Position numbers and translations under genes: made by a program
Notes under the pieces: generated by a model
The model's input: only the letters and a program-made list of their open reading frames with translations
What the model was told of the DNA's origin: nothing
Databases searched by the model: none
NCBI RefSeq assembly: GCF_049546785.1
Contig: NZ_JBMWAN010000001.1
Span: 1 to 64,000 of the forward strand
Length of the DNA: 64,000 nt
From: Nitrospira_D sp035465795
Lineage (GTDB): Bacteria; Nitrospirota; Nitrospiria; Nitrospirales; Nitrospiraceae
Direction: 5' to 3'
Shown: one piece after another, positions 17,475 through 25,451 of the stretch
Position numbering within the stretch: the first letter of the stretch is position 1
Layout: every line of letters starts with the position of its first letter

Positions 17475-17984
17475 ATGAAACCAACAGTTGATCGCCGCAC
17501 AGTCGATTTGTCCGGTTATCCGAACTTAGTGGTCATTTATCTGGGCATGCGGGTCACCAGGCTGACAGGATTGAAAACCCTGTTCGGCTTTGGCCCGCAG
17601 ATCGCGCAATCGGTTGAAGCCAAGCCCGACGGATTGCTCCTGCACGAGAGTATGTTGTGGTCGCTGTTTCCTCCGCACGTCGGGATGCGCCAGTATTGGC
17701 GCGACTTCGAATCCCTGGAATCCTGGGCGCGCTCCGAGCCCCACCGTGCGTGGTGGCAGGGGTTTTTGCGGGACTCGGGGGGAACCGGCTTCTGGCACGA
17801 AGCCTACTTCATGGGCGGGGGCATGGAAGCGGTCTATGACGACATGGGCGAAGACATCGGCTTTCTGCGCTTTGCCCCGGCACAGCAGGCCCGGGGAAAA
17901 ATGTTCTCCGCTCGCAGTCGTGGACGACAGCCCGGGGAACCATCGACCCCGGTTCCGGTTTCCGAGGAGGAATTCTATTCTTGA
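17475..17984 (+). CDS. DUF4188 (monooxygenase-like) protein
   Basis: 169 residues. LVVIYLGMRVTR, then LLHESMLWSLFPPHVGMRQY, RDFESLESWAR and FWHEAYFMGGGMEAVYDDM follow the DUF4188 pattern (PF13826), a ferredoxin-like alpha+beta barrel related to antibiotic biosynthesis monooxygenases. The family often sits beside regulators or stress genes; the reaction is unknown. The final 35 residues (Pro/Ser/Arg-rich) are an unconserved tail. It is oriented like the AraC gene upstream but has its own promoter-like block. Confidence 0.8.
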   Translation: MKPTVDRRTVDLSGYPNLVVIYLGMRVTRLTGLKTLFGFGPQIAQSVEAKPDGLLLHESMLWSLFPPHVGMRQYWRDFESLESWARSEPHRAWWQGFLRDSGGTGFWHEAYFMGGGMEAVYDDMGEDIGFLRFAPAQQARGKMFSARSRGRQPGEPSTPVPVSEEEFYS

Positions 17985-18123
17985 GGAAGCGACCACTTGC
18001 CAGCCCCTCTGGGGGAGCCTGTGGAACCCGGGCTCCAGCTTGTCAGATTCCTGGCTCTGCTGTCTTCCCCGATACACTCCAAGCCATCAGCTATCGGCCC
18101 TTCCCATTCCCCTCAAAAGTGAT

Positions 18124-18151
18124 GAAGACGCCTCCGCGTTTGCTGTACACT
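18124..18151 (+). promoter_or_regulatory. Promoter-like block D (CCTCCGC-N8-TACACT)
   Basis: Same 28-base layout as block A. The TACACT ends only ten bases before the ATG at 18162, so the transcript would have a leader of a few bases. Confidence 0.5.
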
Positions 18152-18161
18152 TGCTCGTTAA

Positions 18162-18548
18162 ATGTCCACGCAGCACACCTTTGCCAAACGCGTCTTCCTG
18201 CTCGCCGGGATCTACGGCCTTCTCCTGTTGCTTCCGCAATACTTCATGGAAGGGCAACTCGGCCGGGATTTTCCTCCGCCGCCCAATCATCCCGAGCAGT
18301 TTTATGGATTCATCGGTGTGGCACTGGCCTGGCAGATCGCATTTCTGCTGATTGCCCGCGATGTGCAACGCTATCGCCTTTTCATGCTGCCCGCCCTGCT
18401 GGAGAAGCTGTCCTTCGGCATCGCCGTGCTCGTGTTGTACGCGCAAGGGCGAGTGGCGCTCATCGTCGTCGGGTTCGGCCTCATCGACCTCGTGCTCGCC
18501 GCCCTCTTTCTCCTGGCCTTTCGATCGACTCGAACCGCCGGGCATTGA
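18162..18548 (+). CDS. Small four-helix membrane protein
   Basis: 128 residues with four hydrophobic segments: VFLLAGIYGLLLLLPQYF, FIGVALAWQIAFLLIA, LLEKLSFGIAVLVLYA and LIVVGFGLIDLVLAALF. The short loops contain Pro- and charge-rich parts (GRDFPPPPNHPEQF). No family is recognised with confidence; similar uncharacterised membrane proteins occur widely. It follows promoter block D closely and has no ribosome binding site, consistent with a leaderless or near-leaderless message. Confidence 0.75.
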   Translation: MSTQHTFAKRVFLLAGIYGLLLLLPQYFMEGQLGRDFPPPPNHPEQFYGFIGVALAWQIAFLLIARDVQRYRLFMLPALLEKLSFGIAVLVLYAQGRVALIVVGFGLIDLVLAALFLLAFRSTRTAGH

Positions 18549-18776
18549 ATCCACAGCCGGGACATGAACGGCCCCAAGCATCCATCTCACCGCGTTGAAC
18601 CAGCATGCCAGGAATTCTGTCCCGACGCGTGGCGCCGGACGCCCCGCTTGCCTTCCCCTCCGTCACCGCGTCCTCAGCGCTTGCAGAATGATGCATACAT
18701 ATCCGGATGTGCGGTAGACTCGCCGCAGAAAATTGAATCGTTCCTCCTGATCCGGCACACCAGCACCGGAGTTCGC

Positions 18777-20099
18777 ATGCCACACGTGTTGATCATTCAT
18801 GAAGTCGAGGCCTATCCGGCATGGAAAGCCCTGTTCGGCCACGCGGCGGGCATTAGAAAGACTGCCGGAGAAATCAGCTACCGGCTTCTGCGGGACGAAC
18901 ACGGTGCCAACGCCATCGTCCATTTCTCAGAATGGTCCTCTCTCGACAATGCCCGTCGGTTCTTCGAGTCCCCGGAGTTGGTAGAGGTCAGGAGACGTGC
19001 GGGCGTGAAATCGCCTGAATTTATCTACCTGGAAGAGATCGAGCGCGGCATGCTCTGGCCGGATCCAAACCTCCGTGCTATACAGCCGGGCCTGACACCA
19101 TTTTGCGCCGGGCGGAGGGGGCGGACAAATGTGCGCAAAAAACCCCTTGGACTTCGTCGCCGATCCTGGCAGGATATCCGCCATCGCAAGACAGTCGGGA
19201 ATTTCCACGGAACCGGATTGTCCGGAAAGCGGTCTCGATTGGCGCCGGGCGTTTCACCCGTCACGCCGCAAAAAGGGGGGGCAATGCCGGAACCGAAGGA
19301 TCAAATTGTGGCAGCCATCGTCAAAGCTCGTGCGGAGCTGGAGGACGCGCTGTTTGAACTCGAGAAGCTGCCGGCGATCAGCCAGAGTTCCGTCTTCTTT
19401 GCGGCTCACGCGCTCAACAACTTTCTCACCGTGACAGGCGGAACAGTCGAACTTCTCTCGCTGTCGCTGGCGAACCATCCCGACCCGCAAGTTCACATCG
19501 GGCTTGAGGCGCTGCAGCAGGCCACCAACTTAATGACGCACACCGTGAGCCAACTGATGCATGCCTCGACGGATCGGGACGCGAAGCTGCGGTTTGAACA
19601 GGTCGATCTGCCGGTCATGGTGAAACGCTTCTGCGCGTATTATGAGCGCATTGCGGCCCGGAAACAGATTCGCTTTCTCTCCGAGTCCGCCGTCGATGTT
19701 CCCCCGGCGTGGACGGACCGGGTGGCGACCGCCGCGGTGTTGGATAACCTGATCTCGAACGCGGTGAAATACTCGCCACCCGGAACACAAATCCGGGTCC
19801 AGGTATCCACCGATCGGGACGGGGTAGTCTGCGGTGTCCGCGATGAAGGCCCGGGCCTGAGCGAAGAAGATCAGGCCAAACTGTTCCGGCCCGGAGCGCG
19901 ACTCACCCCCAAGCCCACAGGCGGCGAGCTTTCCACAGGGTACGGATTGGCGGTGGCCAAGGAGTTGATCGAACGGGTGGGGGGCATGATCTGGTGTGAA
20001 AGCGTCTTGGGGAAGGGGGCCTGCTTCTTGTTTCGCTTGCCCCGCTACCAGGAAGAGGTTCATGGGCCGGCTGAGCGCTTGCCAAAACCGGCTCTATAA
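18777..20099 (+). CDS. Continuous frame joining an ABM-like domain and a histidine kinase
   Basis: One uninterrupted frame of 440 codons from the ATG at 18777. Residues 1-95 (MPHVLIIHEVEAYPAWKALF, then FSEWSSLDNARRFFESPEL, ending EFIYLEEIERG) look like a dimeric ferredoxin-like antibiotic biosynthesis monooxygenase-type domain. Residues about 96-169 are an Arg/Gly/Pro-rich stretch that reads like translated non-coding sequence. Residues 170-440 are a histidine kinase core: a degenerate dimerisation helix with HALNNFLTV, N box LDNLISNAVKYSPPG, DEGPGLSEED, and STGYGLAVAKELIERVGG. The linker suggests two genes whose separating stop has been lost, or a true fusion. An internal ATG at 19284 behind GGGGGGG could start the kinase alone. 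Confidence 0.7.
   Translation: MPHVLIIHEVEAYPAWKALFGHAAGIRKTAGEISYRLLRDEHGANAIVHFSEWSSLDNARRFFESPELVEVRRRAGVKSPEFIYLEEIERGMLWPDPNLRAIQPGLTPFCAGRRGRTNVRKKPLGLRRRSWQDIRHRKTVGNFHGTGLSGKRSRLAPGVSPVTPQKGGAMPEPKDQIVAAIVKARAELEDALFELEKLPAISQSSVFFAAHALNNFLTVTGGTVELLSLSLANHPDPQVHIGLEALQQATNLMTHTVSQLMHASTDRDAKLRFEQVDLPVMVKRFCAYYERIAARKQIRFLSESAVDVPPAWTDRVATAAVLDNLISNAVKYSPPGTQIRVQVSTDRDGVVCGVRDEGPGLSEEDQAKLFRPGARLTPKPTGGELSTGYGLAVAKELIERVGGMIWCESVLGKGACFLFRLPRYQEEVHGPAERLPKPAL
19284..20099 (+). CDS. Histidine kinase core, possible independent translation start
   Basis: 271 residues if started at the ATG behind a G-rich ribosome-site-like run. No sensor domain or membrane segment is visible: an N-terminal helical stretch (IVAAIVKARAELEDALFEL) leads straight into the H-box-like HALNNFLTVTGG and the HATPase_c domain. 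That makes it a soluble kinase depending on a partner for input. No response regulator adjoins it. This entry is the alternative reading of the end of the longer frame from 18777. Confidence 0.5.
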   Translation: MPEPKDQIVAAIVKARAELEDALFELEKLPAISQSSVFFAAHALNNFLTVTGGTVELLSLSLANHPDPQVHIGLEALQQATNLMTHTVSQLMHASTDRDAKLRFEQVDLPVMVKRFCAYYERIAARKQIRFLSESAVDVPPAWTDRVATAAVLDNLISNAVKYSPPGTQIRVQVSTDRDGVVCGVRDEGPGLSEEDQAKLFRPGARLTPKPTGGELSTGYGLAVAKELIERVGGMIWCESVLGKGACFLFRLPRYQEEVHGPAERLPKPAL

Positions 20100-20278
20100 A
20101 CTCGCCTGGCCTCCCCGCACACAGTCCTCCCCTCCTCGCCTCAGGACCGATAAAGACACATCGCCTTCACCGGGGACCGGCCGGCAAGAAACAGGGCCGC
20201 TACATCGCGGGACAGTTACCCTCGCGGCCGTTTACATAGAGGCAATTCGACCTCGCGGCATCCTCGCATTTCCTATTC

Positions 20279-20521
20279 TTGTGCAGTGCCCACTTGCCCG
20301 CTGAGTTTCACCTGCAGGCGCTGCAGGAATTGTTGCGCGTTGCTCGCGAAGTGCGAATCTTTCCCTTGGTGACGCTGGAAGGGGCCCCTGTGCCTCATGT
20401 GAATATTGTCGCCCAGAGCCTCGCACGCAACGGCAACAGGATTGAGATCAAGTGTCTCTCATACGAGTTCCAGCAGGGCGGCGAGGGAATGCTGCTCATC
20501 AGACCGGTCCGACGTCACCGA
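20279..20521 (+). pseudogene. C-terminal fragment of a SAM-dependent methyltransferase-type protein
   Basis: The frame reads LPAEFHLQALQELLRVAREV, then RIFPLVTLEGAPVPHVNIV and IKCLSYEFQQGGEGMLLI. This is the well-known end of a family of class I methyltransferases (xEFHxxxxxELLRVAREVRIFPLxxL...YEFQxGGxxML). The SAM-binding N-terminal two thirds are absent, and no start codon with a ribosome site precedes it. After LLI the frame drifts into sequence that is antisense to the 20544-20900 gene. Confidence 0.65.
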
Positions 20522-20543
20522 CAGAAGAGATCAAGTGGCCGGG

Positions 20544-20900
20544 CTACTCCTGAGGCGCTGGCCGCTGAGCCTGTGCGTGCTGGGCCTCCGTCATCGGTAA
20601 TCGTCCTTCCATCTCTGTGCACTTCGTCCACGGATGCAGCGCGGCGCCGGCAACTGCCCCGACCATGGCAACCGGCATCGCCACGACAAAGAGCGGCACT
20701 CCGATGCCGTAACCGACCCATTGCAACGCAACACTCTCGCGCTGCTGACCAGCCTCGACTATGCGCTCCGCCGGATAGAGCGGAAAGGTGCCATATTCGC
20801 TACCCAGACTGGCACTCTCACCCACGGTCCGGCAACGGGCGTCGCTCCACGAGGGTAACAGGATTATCGTGACGATCAGCAACATCACGTTGAGTTTCAT
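20544..20900 (-). CDS. Small exported or membrane protein of unknown function
   Basis: 118 residues from the ATG at 20900, which is preceded by a GGGGAGGGGGA ribosome-site-like run; an ATG ten codons upstream overlaps that run. An N-terminal signal-like stretch (MLLIVTIILLPSWSDARC) is followed by LYPAERIVEAGQQRESVALQ and a second hydrophobic segment (GIGVPLFVVAMPVAMVGAVAG). One Cys near each segment could pair. No family recognised. It overlaps the end of the methyltransferase remnant on the other strand. Confidence 0.6.
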   Translation of the reverse strand: MKLNVMLLIVTIILLPSWSDARCRTVGESASLGSEYGTFPLYPAERIVEAGQQRESVALQWVGYGIGVPLFVVAMPVAMVGAVAGAALHPWTKCTEMEGRLPMTEAQHAQAQRPAPQE

Positions 20901-21580
20901 TCTTCCCCCTCCCCACGGCATAACCCGCACCCGCTCCTACCGGCTCACTCGCCGGTTGCAAACCGGCTATCGATCTCCCCTTTACATAACACAGCAAACC
21001 TTATGCCCCGTAGGAGGGGAAGGATGGCAGGGTTCGTGGAGTTATTCTCACGTACGGGCCTCGCGCCGATTCTTTTCTCCTGTGCAAAAACGAAGTCTGC
21101 CCCCTCATTTCAGCGAGTGTTTCCGCTCAATCCGCACAGTGCGGAAATGACCGGGCCCCCGGATGGAGATCGAGCGGCAGATCGTTCGATCAGACCTTCG
21201 CGGCGCGCACAGGGGCATCAGGTCTGCCGTCGTTCCTTTGACATAGACGGCTCGTCCACTGCCCGATGCGAACGGGCCTCTTCAGCTTCCGCCGCTGATG
21301 GCTTGCGCAGCGCGGCGATGGGGAGACTCGGGAAGAATCATCGCCTGACCTGCACTCATCCATTCTCCTGATCTGCTCACCTTACGGCTGCGGCGGCTCC
21401 CCGTTCAGTTGAAACAGGAGACTCACAGAACAATAAAAGCGTCAGCCGGCGGGAAAGATCACGAGCACCGGATTGGTTGATGGAGAATCACGGCCCCCCC
21501 GGATCCCGGCATGGTCTGTCCCCTGGGAGTCTGACAAGGGGGGTCGGGTCGTACCGCGCACCCTTCAGCTCCGCCCTACG
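20901..21580. other. 680-base stretch without a supported gene
   Basis: Open frames on both strands are Arg/Ser-rich and lack recognisable motifs or ribosome sites. No repeat, tRNA-like fold or strong stem-loop was noticed. Confidence 0.45.
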
Positions 21581-22126
21581 CTACTGAGGCAGATTCCCGC
21601 CTCGCATTGTGAAAAACGTCGTCGCGAACTGTTCGATCATGCTGTGCAAGCCCTTCTGGATCGTCTCGGAGATGTCGTCTTTCGGTCCGTATCCGAGAAT
21701 GGCGCGGTTCCAGAGCGTACCGGGGGTTCGAGGCATCACATAGGATCCTGCGTTGCAGTCCAGATGATAGGCCACGGTATAGGCTTCGCCGACAGTCCAT
21801 ACTTCGCAGGTGAAAAACCCGACTTCGCGCAATCGTTCTGTCCCTTCGGGAGCGGGACCACCGGACATTTCGAGTGCGATGCCGGGAAAATTCTTGAGAA
21901 AGGCCGCTCGTATCGCATCCGTCAGCTCATCGCCCTTGAGTCTCAACTTTTCAGCGGTCCCCAGCGTCTGCACCTCAACCGACACGAATTTCTTGATCTG
22001 CGTCAGCTCGGTGAATGACGTCGTGCTCGTCCCCGCTCCCGGTTCGGCTGCGAACGACACCCCCTCGAGTCCGACCCCGGCCGACAAGATACCCCCCAGA
22101 CAGCACGCCCACACATGGCTACGCAT
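21581..22126 (-). CDS. Exported protein of unknown function
   Basis: 181 residues from the ATG at 22126, chosen because it gives a normal signal peptide (MRSHVWACCLGGILSAGVGL up to SFAAEPG). The mature part starts with a Thr-rich stretch, then FTELTQIKKFVSVEVQTL and LTDAIRAAFLKNFPGIALEM, and ends with LHSMIEQFATTFFTMRGG. The repeating pattern (a strand, a helix of the DELTDAIRAAF type, a strand) resembles small exported proteins that report a value per component, as in DUF4410-like lipoproteins, but I do not claim that family. Probably periplasmic. It is monocistronic. Confidence 0.7.
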   Translation of the reverse strand: MRSHVWACCLGGILSAGVGLEGVSFAAEPGAGTSTTSFTELTQIKKFVSVEVQTLGTAEKLRLKGDELTDAIRAAFLKNFPGIALEMSGGPAPEGTERLREVGFFTCEVWTVGEAYTVAYHLDCNAGSYVMPRTPGTLWNRAILGYGPKDDISETIQKGLHSMIEQFATTFFTMRGGNLPQ

Positions 22127-22349
22127 CGCTATCCCCCTTCTCTGCGTCGCTACACAGAAAATTCGCAATCCTGCCGCCAACATGCGAACTCACAAGAATT
22201 CGATGCGTCAATCTCCGCCACATCCGGTAACGACGCCCCGTCCATCGTAGTCAGTTCGAACAAGGTTCGCAATCGGATCACGCCGGACCTGGCACCAATG
22301 TGGTCATGACAGCAATCTCGTGAGTGTCCACCGGGGATCGAGCACTGAA

Positions 22350-23555
22350 TCAGACCCTGCCTTTCTCCGGCAAGACATCGAGCTTTAACATCCTGGTGAT
22401 CAACGGAATCGGCGGTCCCTGCAGCAGCACGGACGTCAACGCAATGAAAAATACGAGATGGAAAATCGTGTCGGCCTGCTTGACCCCGGCCAATACCGGA
22501 AAGGTGGCCAGGACAATCGGCACAGCTCCGCGCAGTCCCACCCAAGCCACCAGGGTTTGCTCTCGCCATGACATGCGGGACAAGGCGAGCGCTGCGTACA
22601 CGCTGATCGGGCGCGCGATGAGGATGAGAAAAAGCGCAGTGAGCAGGCCAACCCCGGCGATGGGGGCCAGGCGAGCCGGAAAGACCTGCAATCCCAGGAT
22701 CAAGAACATCGTAATCTGCATCAGCCAGGCCAGCCCATCGTGAAACTGCAAAAGGTTCTGCTGATGCGTGAACGGCCTTCGCCGCATGACGAGGCCCGCC
22801 AGGTAGACGGCCAGAAACCCGCTGCCCTGCAATTCAGCCGTGAGACCGTAGGTCAGCAGCGCAAAGGCAACCGACAACACCGGATAGATCCCCTCCAATT
22901 CCAGCTTGAGAGCGTTCAGCGTCCGCCGCATGATCTCTCCCATCACAATCCCGAGCACTGCTCCAACCGTCATCTGCATCAGAAAGAATCCGGCGAGATC
23001 CCAGAACGAGGTGGCGGGATTGGTCAGCAGTTGGATGAGGGCGACCGTCAGCACCACCGCCATCGGATCGTTGCTGCCGGATTCCAATTCGAGCAGTTGG
23101 GTGAGTGACCGAGGAAGCCGGGCGTTCCGCGCTCGCAAAACCATGAAGACGGCGGCAGCATCGGTGGACGAGACGATGGCGCCGAGCAGCAGCCCCTCCA
23201 GAAACGAAAATCCCTGTAGCCATGACACGAACAGCCCGACCAGAACGGCGGTGACCACGACCCCGATGGTGGACAACGCCAGTCCGTTCCACAGCACGGG
23301 CCGCACGCCCTCCCACTCCGTATCCAGTCCGCCTGCAAACAGAATCAAGACAAGCGCGATGACACCCAGGCTCTGCACGAGAGCCGGATTGTCAAAATAG
23401 ATTCCCCCCGGACCATCGGACCCCGCCAGCATGCCGATGGCGATGAACAGCACCAGAGAGGGAATCCCGAACCGGATCGAGAGCTTGATCGTGAGAATGC
23501 TGAGAATGACCAGGGCGGAAAAAAGGATGAACAATAATTCAATCGAAGTCGGCAT
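22350..23555 (-). CDS. Cation/proton antiporter, NhaP2/CvrA-like
   Basis: 401 residues from the ATG at 23555. It is a 12-helix CPA1-type antiporter (PF00999): SIRFGIPSLVLFIAIGMLAG, ILFAGGLDTEW, then LGAIVSSTDAAAVFMVLR and ESGSNDPMAVVLTV, the last carrying the ND pair of the ion site. WVGLRGAVPIVLATFPVLAG matches potassium/proton antiporter NhaP2. The cytosolic C-terminal TrkA-C region usual in NhaP2 is missing: the protein ends soon after the last helix (ITRMLKLDVLPEKGRV). It probably exports K+ or Na+ in exchange for protons. It lies with other ion-transport genes, though on the opposite strand to mgtA. Confidence 0.88.
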   Translation of the reverse strand: MPTSIELLFILFSALVILSILTIKLSIRFGIPSLVLFIAIGMLAGSDGPGGIYFDNPALVQSLGVIALVLILFAGGLDTEWEGVRPVLWNGLALSTIGVVVTAVLVGLFVSWLQGFSFLEGLLLGAIVSSTDAAAVFMVLRARNARLPRSLTQLLELESGSNDPMAVVLTVALIQLLTNPATSFWDLAGFFLMQMTVGAVLGIVMGEIMRRTLNALKLELEGIYPVLSVAFALLTYGLTAELQGSGFLAVYLAGLVMRRRPFTHQQNLLQFHDGLAWLMQITMFLILGLQVFPARLAPIAGVGLLTALFLILIARPISVYAALALSRMSWREQTLVAWVGLRGAVPIVLATFPVLAGVKQADTIFHLVFFIALTSVLLQGPPIPLITRMLKLDVLPEKGRV

Positions 23556-23723
23556 CACTCTCCGTACAACCGGTCTTGGGAAACGAACAAGTTGTTGTAT
23601 AGCACAAGAGGAGAATACCGCGCCAGGAACGGACCGCCGGCTCGCGGCGGTCCGGGCTTGCGCGAGACGCGTCACATGTCATACAGCACGGCCCTCACGC
23701 CCCCCATCGCCTCTGGATAGATA

Positions 23724-23751
23724 GATTCATCTCCAGGCTTTGGAATAGACT
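23724..23751 (+). promoter_or_regulatory. Promoter-like block for the lmo0937-type gene
   Basis: 28 bases ending CTTTGGAATAGACT, agreeing with block A at 16 positions, including the -10-like TAGACT. It is 81 bases before the start codon at 23833. Confidence 0.35.
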
Positions 23752-23832
23752 GGCCGCAGCAGATCGATAAGTGAGGCGGGAGTGAGCCGCTAGATTTACG
23801 ATTGACCAGGTAACGGCGAAAGGAGGCGCACC

Positions 23833-23979
23833 ATGCTCGAGACTATTGCGATCGTCTTGATTGTCCTCTGGCTTCTGGGTCTCGTTAGTTCGTACACCAT
23901 GGGCGGATTCATTCATACCCTCTTGGTACTCGCGATCGTGGTCATTCTGATTCGTGTCATTCAAGGTCGGCGCGTGTAA
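23833..23979 (+). CDS. lmo0937-type small membrane protein
   Basis: 48 residues with AGGAGG seven bases before the ATG. The sequence is MLETIAIVLIVLWLLGLVSS followed by YTMGGFIHTLLVLAIVVILI and a basic RVIQGRRV end: two hydrophobic segments with a short YTMGGFIH turn. This is the lmo0937 / DUF5670 family, tiny membrane proteins found near stress-response genes and with no known activity. The gene is clearly real by its ribosome site and family match. Confidence 0.9.
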   Translation: MLETIAIVLIVLWLLGLVSSYTMGGFIHTLLVLAIVVILIRVIQGRRV

Positions 23980-24014
23980 GGCCCCTGAGGACCGAACTGG
24001 TGGTGGGGATCAAT

Positions 24015-24075
24015 GTCGCGGCGCGTGGCAAGCTGACCTCCCCGTTCTGTCCTGCGTGACGCGTCATTCGCTACT
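24015..24075. repeat. Dispersed short repeat with TGACGCGTCATTCGC, copy 2
   Basis: Exact TGACGCGTCATTCGC at 24057-24071 and TCGCGGCGCGTGG near 24016; compare 11640-11700. It lies in the gap between two convergent genes. Confidence 0.45.
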
Positions 24076-24093
24076 CGGCAGGTTCTCTACGCA

Positions 24094-25209
24094 TCAACTC
24101 TTCTCTCCAGGCCTTTCCATCTCGGTCTGAACCGGTGCGACCTGGTCATTCCGGTATGCCTCCAGAAACGTCACGGCCATCGCAACCACCAATGGACCGG
24201 CCACGATACCGACCAGGCCGAAGAACCGAAGCCCCCCGAGCACGCTGAAAAACATGATCAACGAGTGCAATTTCGACGCTTTCCCGACGATCATGTTTCG
24301 CACCAGTTCGTCGATCACCACGGACAACACAATCCCCGCCGCGACGAGCGCTCCCGACTGCATATACGCCCCTTGGATCGCCAGATAGATCGCTGCGGGA
24401 AACCAGACCAGCGCGGCGCCCACGAACGGAATATACGCTGTGATGGCCATGACGGCGCCCCACAGGATCGGGGACGGTAATCCCACCGACCAAAACGCCA
24501 GCCAGCCGATGAACCCTTCCAGCAAGGCGACGATCGTATTGCCGTACACGGCCCCTTTGACCACCTCGTCAAATCGTGTCAGGACCAAGAGGCGGCGCTC
24601 CGGCGTGATCGGAAGAGTCTCCTGCGTCCAATCGACGATGTGTTTCCCGTCCCGAAAAAAGTAAAACGCGGACAAGAGCACGATTCCGAACTCGATCCCC
24701 CTCTGCACCAGATTCGTGACCACGTTGGTCGATTGCTCAATCAAGAGTTTCCCGAGATCGGCCACTCCCGTCACCAGGCCCGATCGCAGATCGCTCCCCG
24801 TCAACCGTTCAAGGTTCTGAAATTGCGCGACGAACCCCGCAATCACCGGGTACCGCCGCCAGCCCTCCCCTACGGACCGTTCGCCCTGCTGCAGATAGGT
24901 CACCAGGGAGGAAACCATCCCTGCGAGATCCTGCGCGACGAGGAGCGTCAGATAGAACAGCGGGAGCAGGAGTCCGATGGTGGTGACCGTGCACATGAGC
25001 ACCGCGCTCAGCGCCTCCCGTCCGCCGGTGGCGCGGAGGACTCGGCCATACAGTGGATACAGCGCATACACCAGAACCACGGCCCAGAGGATGGGAGAGA
25101 AAAACGGACTGAAGAGCAGCGCCGCCAGGGCCAGCGTCCCGACCATCAATGCGACCTGCGCAAACCGATTGGTCTGAGAGACCGTCTGACGCTCTGGTTG
25201 ATGTGGCAT
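24094..25209 (-). CDS. AI-2E family transporter
   Basis: 371 residues. The layout is that of PF01594 (AI-2E transporter / YdiK-PerM group): two N-terminal helices (LALAALLFSPFFSPILWAVV), a long central soluble part with LLPLFYLTLLVAQDLAGM, then the conserved ALLEGFIGWLAFWSVGLPSP, YIPFVGAALVWFPAAIYL and SLIMFFSVLGGLRFFGLVGI, ending with VAGPLVVAMAVTFLEAYR. Named members export autoinducer-2 or act as Na+/H+ antiporters, but most are uncharacterised. The mutual arrangement with ion-transport genes makes a cation role at least as likely as quorum sensing. Confidence 0.92.
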   Translation of the reverse strand: MPHQPERQTVSQTNRFAQVALMVGTLALAALLFSPFFSPILWAVVLVYALYPLYGRVLRATGGREALSAVLMCTVTTIGLLLPLFYLTLLVAQDLAGMVSSLVTYLQQGERSVGEGWRRYPVIAGFVAQFQNLERLTGSDLRSGLVTGVADLGKLLIEQSTNVVTNLVQRGIEFGIVLLSAFYFFRDGKHIVDWTQETLPITPERRLLVLTRFDEVVKGAVYGNTIVALLEGFIGWLAFWSVGLPSPILWGAVMAITAYIPFVGAALVWFPAAIYLAIQGAYMQSGALVAAGIVLSVVIDELVRNMIVGKASKLHSLIMFFSVLGGLRFFGLVGIVAGPLVVAMAVTFLEAYRNDQVAPVQTEMERPGEKS

Positions 25210-25364
25210 GTGTAAAGGATCATAGCGAAGCCTGGCCGCTTCAGCAACATGAAGTGGCGGATGGCAGGGCGGCTCTCCTCCCCATCACGCCACCAAGGAC
25301 TGGACACCCCTGGTCATGACCAGTCAATCCACAACCGCAGGAGGAGACGGAACATTGAGGTACT

Positions 25365-25392
25365 GAATAAAGAGGCATGGTTGCAGTAGACT
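25365..25392 (+). promoter_or_regulatory. Promoter-like block F
   Basis: 28 bases beginning GAAT and ending TTGCAGTAGACT, in register with block A, although the CCTCCGC part is not kept. It lies 59 bases before the ATG of the VIT1/CCC1 gene. Confidence 0.45.
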
Positions 25393-25451
25393 TGTCCGGA
25401 AGAGACAGAATGGGAAGGCGGCGATTTGGACATCGCTCAGACGGAACGGAC

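Noticed and set aside
20279..20872. Long plus-strand frame taken as one 197-codon gene
   Set aside because: Only the first 80 codons match a known family; the rest is antisense of the 20544-20900 gene.
22740..24664. Plus-strand frames over the NhaP2-like and AI-2E genes
   Set aside because: Shadows of recognised membrane proteins on the minus strand.
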